Source: Sipunculus nudus
Taxonomy: Eukaryota > Annelida > Sipuncula > Golfingiida > Sipunculidae
Direction: 5' to 3'
Assembly: GCA_026874595.1 (NCBI GenBank)
Contig: CM049306.1
Coordinates: 21,871,019 to 21,935,018 of the forward strand
Length of the DNA stretch: 64,000 nt
Shown here: positions 60,601-64,000 of the stretch, piece by piece
Numbering within the stretch: the first letter of the stretch is position 1
Layout of the letters: every line of letters begins with the position of its first letter
Notes under the pieces: model-generated
What the model saw: only the letters and a program-made list of their open reading frames with translations
Told to the model about the DNA's origin: nothing
Database searches by the model: none
Program-made: the position numbers and the translations under genes

Positions 60601-63600
60601 GTTTTATTTATAACGAGACTATAAATTGAATGGTTTAACATGGAGGTATGGAGGCTTTCGTCGAAATTATACATGTATGTTAGACACATTCAGGGATAAG
60701 GTAGGAGCGCGTCAGTAAAGACAGTGTCTGTTTATTCTGAAACACTTAAATCATGTTTTATTTATAACGAGACCTAAAATTGAATGGTTTAACATGGAGG
60801 AATGGAGGGTTTCGTCGAAATTATACGTGTTTGTCAAACACATTCAGGGATAAGGTAGGAGCGCGTCACTAAAGACAGTGTCTGCTAATTCTCAAACACT
60901 TAAAAACATGTTTTATTTGTAAGGAGACCTTAAATTGAATGTTTTAACATGGAGGTATGGAGGGTTTCGTCGAAATTATACATGTTTCTTAAACACATTC
61001 AGGGATAAGGTAGGAGCGCGTCAGTAAAGACAGTGTCTGTTTATTCTCAAACACTTAAAAACATGTTTTATTTATAACGAGACTTAAAATTGAATGGTTT
61101 AACATGGAGGTATGGAGGGTTTCGTCGAAATTATACATGTTTGTTAAATACATTCAGGAATAAGGTAGGAGCGCGTCAGTAAAGACAGTGTCTGCTTATT
61201 GTAAAACACTTAAAAGCATGTTTTATTTATAACGAGACTTAAAATTGAATGGTTTAACATGGAGCTATGGAGGGTTTCGTCGAAATTATACATGTTTGTT
61301 AAACACATTCAGGAATAAGGTAGGAGCGCGTCAGTAAAGACAGTGTCTGCTTATTCTCAAACACTTAAAAGCATGTTTTATTTATAACGAGACCTAAAAT
61401 TGAATGGTTTAACATGGAGGTATGGAGGGTTTCGTCGAAATTATACATGTTTGTTAAACACATTCAGAGATAAGGTAGGAGCGCGTCAGTAAAGACAGTG
61501 TCTGCTTATTCACAAACACCTAAAAACATGTTTTATTTATAACGAGACCTAAAATTGAATGGTTTAACATGGAGATATGGAGGGTTTCGTCGAAATTATA
61601 CATGTTTGTTAAACACATTCAGGGATAAGGTAGGAGCGCGTCAGTACAGACAGTGTCTGCTTATTTTGAAACACTTAAACACATGTTTTATTTATAACGA
61701 GACCTAAAATTGAATGGTTTAACCTGGAGCTATGGAGGGTTTCGTCGAAATTATACATGTTTGTTAAACACATTCAGGGACAAGGTAGGTACGCGTCAGT
61801 AAAGACAGTTTCTGCTTATTCTGAAAGACTTAAAAACATGTTTTGTTTATAACGAGACTATAAATTGAATGGTTTAACATGGAGGTATGGAGGGTTTCGT
61901 CGAAATTATACATGTTTGTTAAACACATTCAGGGATAAGGTAGGAGCGCGTCAGTAAAGAAAGTGTCTGCTTATTCTGAAACACTTAAAAACATGTTTTA
62001 TTTATAACGAGACCTAAAATTGAATGTTTTAACATGGAGGTATGGAGGGTTTCGTCGAAATTATACATGTTTGTTAAACACATTCAGGGATAAGGTAGGA
62101 GCGCGTCAGTAAAGACAGTGTCTGCTTATTCTCAAACACTTAAAAAAAATGTTTTATTTATTATGAGACCTAAAATTGAATGGTTTAACATTGAGGAATG
62201 GAGGGTCACGTCGAAATTATACATGTTTGTTAAACACATTCAGGGATAAGGTAGGAGCGCGTCAGTAAAGACAGATTCTGCTTATTCTGAAACACTTAAA
62301 AACATGTTTTATTTATAACGAGACTATAAATTGAATGGTTTAACATGGAGGTATGGAGAGTTTCGTCGAAATTATACATGTTTGTTAAACACATTCAGGG
62401 ATAAGGTAGGAGCGCGTCAGTAAAGACAGTGTCTGCTTATTCTGAAACACTTAAAAACATGTTTTATTTATAACGAGACCTAAAATTGAATGTTTTAACA
62501 TGGAGGTATGGAGGGTTTCGTCGAAATTATACATGTTTCTTAAACACATTCAGGGATAAGGTAGGAGCGCGTCAGTAAAGACAGTGTCTACTTATTCTGA
62601 AACACTTAAAAACATGTTTTATTTTTAACGAGACCTAAAAATGAATGGTTTAACATGGAGGTATGAAGGGTTTCGTCGAAATTATACATGTTTGTTAAAC
62701 ACATTCAGGGATAAGGTCCGAGCGCGTCAGTAAAGACAGTGTCTGCTTATTCTGAAACACTTAAAAACATGTTTTATTTATAACAAGACTTAAAATTGAA
62801 TGGTTTAACATGGAGGTATGGAGGGTTTCGTCGAAATTATACATGTTTGTTAAACACATTCAGGAATAAGGTAGTAGCGCGTCAGTAAAGACAGTGTCTG
62901 CTTATTCTCAAACACTTAAAAACATGTTTTATTTATAACGAGACCTAAAATTTGAATGGTTTAACATGGAGGTATGGAGGGTTTCGTCGAAATTATACAT
63001 GTTTCTTAAACACATTCAGGGATAAGGTAGGAGCGCGTCAGTAAAGACAGTGTCTGTTTATTCTCAAACACTTAAAAACATGTTTTATTTATAACGAGAC
63101 TTAAAATTGAATGGTTTAACATGGAGCTAGGGAGGGTTTCGTCGAAATTATACATGTTTGTTAAATACATTCAGGAATAAGGTAGGAGCGCGTCAGTAAA
63201 GACAGTGTCTGCTTATTGTAAAACACTTAAAAGCATGTTTTATTTATAACGAGACTTAAAATTGAATGGTTTAACATGGAGCTATGGAGGGTTTCGTCGA
63301 AATTATACATGTTTGTTAAACACATTCAGGAATAAGGTAGGAGCGCGTCAGTAAAGACAGTGTCTGCTTATTCTCAAACACTTAAAAGCATGTTTTATTT
63401 ATAACGAGACCTAAAATTGAATGGTTTAACATGGAGGTATGAGGGTTTCGTCGAAATTATACATGTTTGTTAAACACATTCAGAGATAAGGTAGGAGCGC
63501 GTCAGTAAAGACAGTGTCTGCTTATTCACAAACACCTAAAAACATGTTTTATTTATAACGAGACCTAAAATTGAATGGTTTAACATGGAGATATGGAGGG

Positions 63601-64000
63601 TTTCGTCGAAATTATACATGTTTGTTAAACACATTCAGGGATAAGGTAGGAGCGCGTCAGTAAAGACAATTTCTGCTTATTCTCAAACACTTAAAAACAT
63701 GTTTTATTTATAACGAGACCTAAAATTGAACATGGAAGTATGGAGGGTTTCGTCGAAATTATACATGTTTGTTACACACATTCAGGGATAAGGTAGGAGC
63801 GCGTCAGTAAAGACAGTGTCTGCTTATTATCAAACACTAAAAATATGTTTTATTTATAACGAGACCTAAAATTGAATGATTTAACATGGAGGTACGGAGG
63901 GTTTCGTCGAAATTATACATGTTTGTTAAACACATTCAGGGATAAGGTAGGAGCGCGTCAGTAAAGACAGTGTCTGCTTATTCTCAAACACTTAAAAACA
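48650..64000. repeat. 155-bp satellite DNA, ~99 tandem copies, continues past the window
   Basis: GGGTTTCGTCGAAATTATAC recurs every 155 bases (48726, 48881, 49036, 49191, 49346 and onward to the window end). The monomer contains the palindromes AAAACATGTTTT and TTTCGTCGAAA and the block GGAGCGCGTCAGTAAAGACA. Copies are head to tail and closely alike, with diagnostic variants that recur at multiples of 155. The first ~1.3 kb alternates GGAGCGCG and GGAGGGCG forms, i.e. a dimer pattern. Deeper copies form blocks of about 11 or more monomers. 155 is not a multiple of three, so open frames across it have no coding meaning. Confidence 0.98.

Overview
The window looks like nuclear DNA from an invertebrate, most likely a mollusc and plausibly a bivalve. 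It is AT-rich, has intron-split genes with GT/AG junctions, and is full of eukaryotic repeats: LINEs, a Gypsy-type LTR element, a tRNA-derived SINE, MITEs, (TA)n microsatellites and a large satellite. There are no bacterial-style operons, no CRISPR and no rRNA. The taxon is inferred from the style of the repeats and was not proven by any search.

1-7 kb, the only well-supported gene: six plus-strand exons of an LDL-receptor-related protein. They encode one LDL-receptor class A repeat, one EGF-like module and a YWTD beta-propeller, and all reading phases agree across the junctions. The gene starts before the window. Its 3' exons were not securely found; two phase-compatible candidates are at 8.14 kb and 44.31 kb. 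Its introns hold a SINE, a hAT-like element, an orphan retroelement primer-binding site and long (TA)n runs.

7-36 kb, repeat-rich intron or intergenic DNA: ~330-bp and ~350-bp tandem repeats, several MITE-like inverted-repeat elements (hAT-, mariner-, piggyBac- and Harbinger-like by their ends and target duplications), two solo LTRs of one Gypsy family, and a minus-strand Jockey/CR1-type LINE with an open 662-aa reverse-transcriptase frame but a broken endonuclease. A GC-richer island near 17.5-18.1 kb has CCAAT and GC boxes. A GTCGCC-rich fold-back element lies at 28.56-29.14 kb.

36.6-44.2 kb, a nested transposon stack: a 53-bp minisatellite was split by a minus-strand L1/Tx1-type LINE (16-bp direct repeats at its edges). 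That LINE was later invaded by a Gypsy 5' fragment, a ~150-bp tandem-repeat element and a plus-strand LINE fragment flanked by a perfect 14-bp duplication.

44-48.6 kb: a candidate plus-strand exon, degenerate repeats, a 22-G run, and a convincing 3'-terminal exon with a poly(A) signal on the minus strand from an unrecognised gene.

48.65-64 kb: about 99 head-to-tail copies of a 155-bp satellite with clear higher-order organisation, continuing past the window end. It is the largest single feature here.
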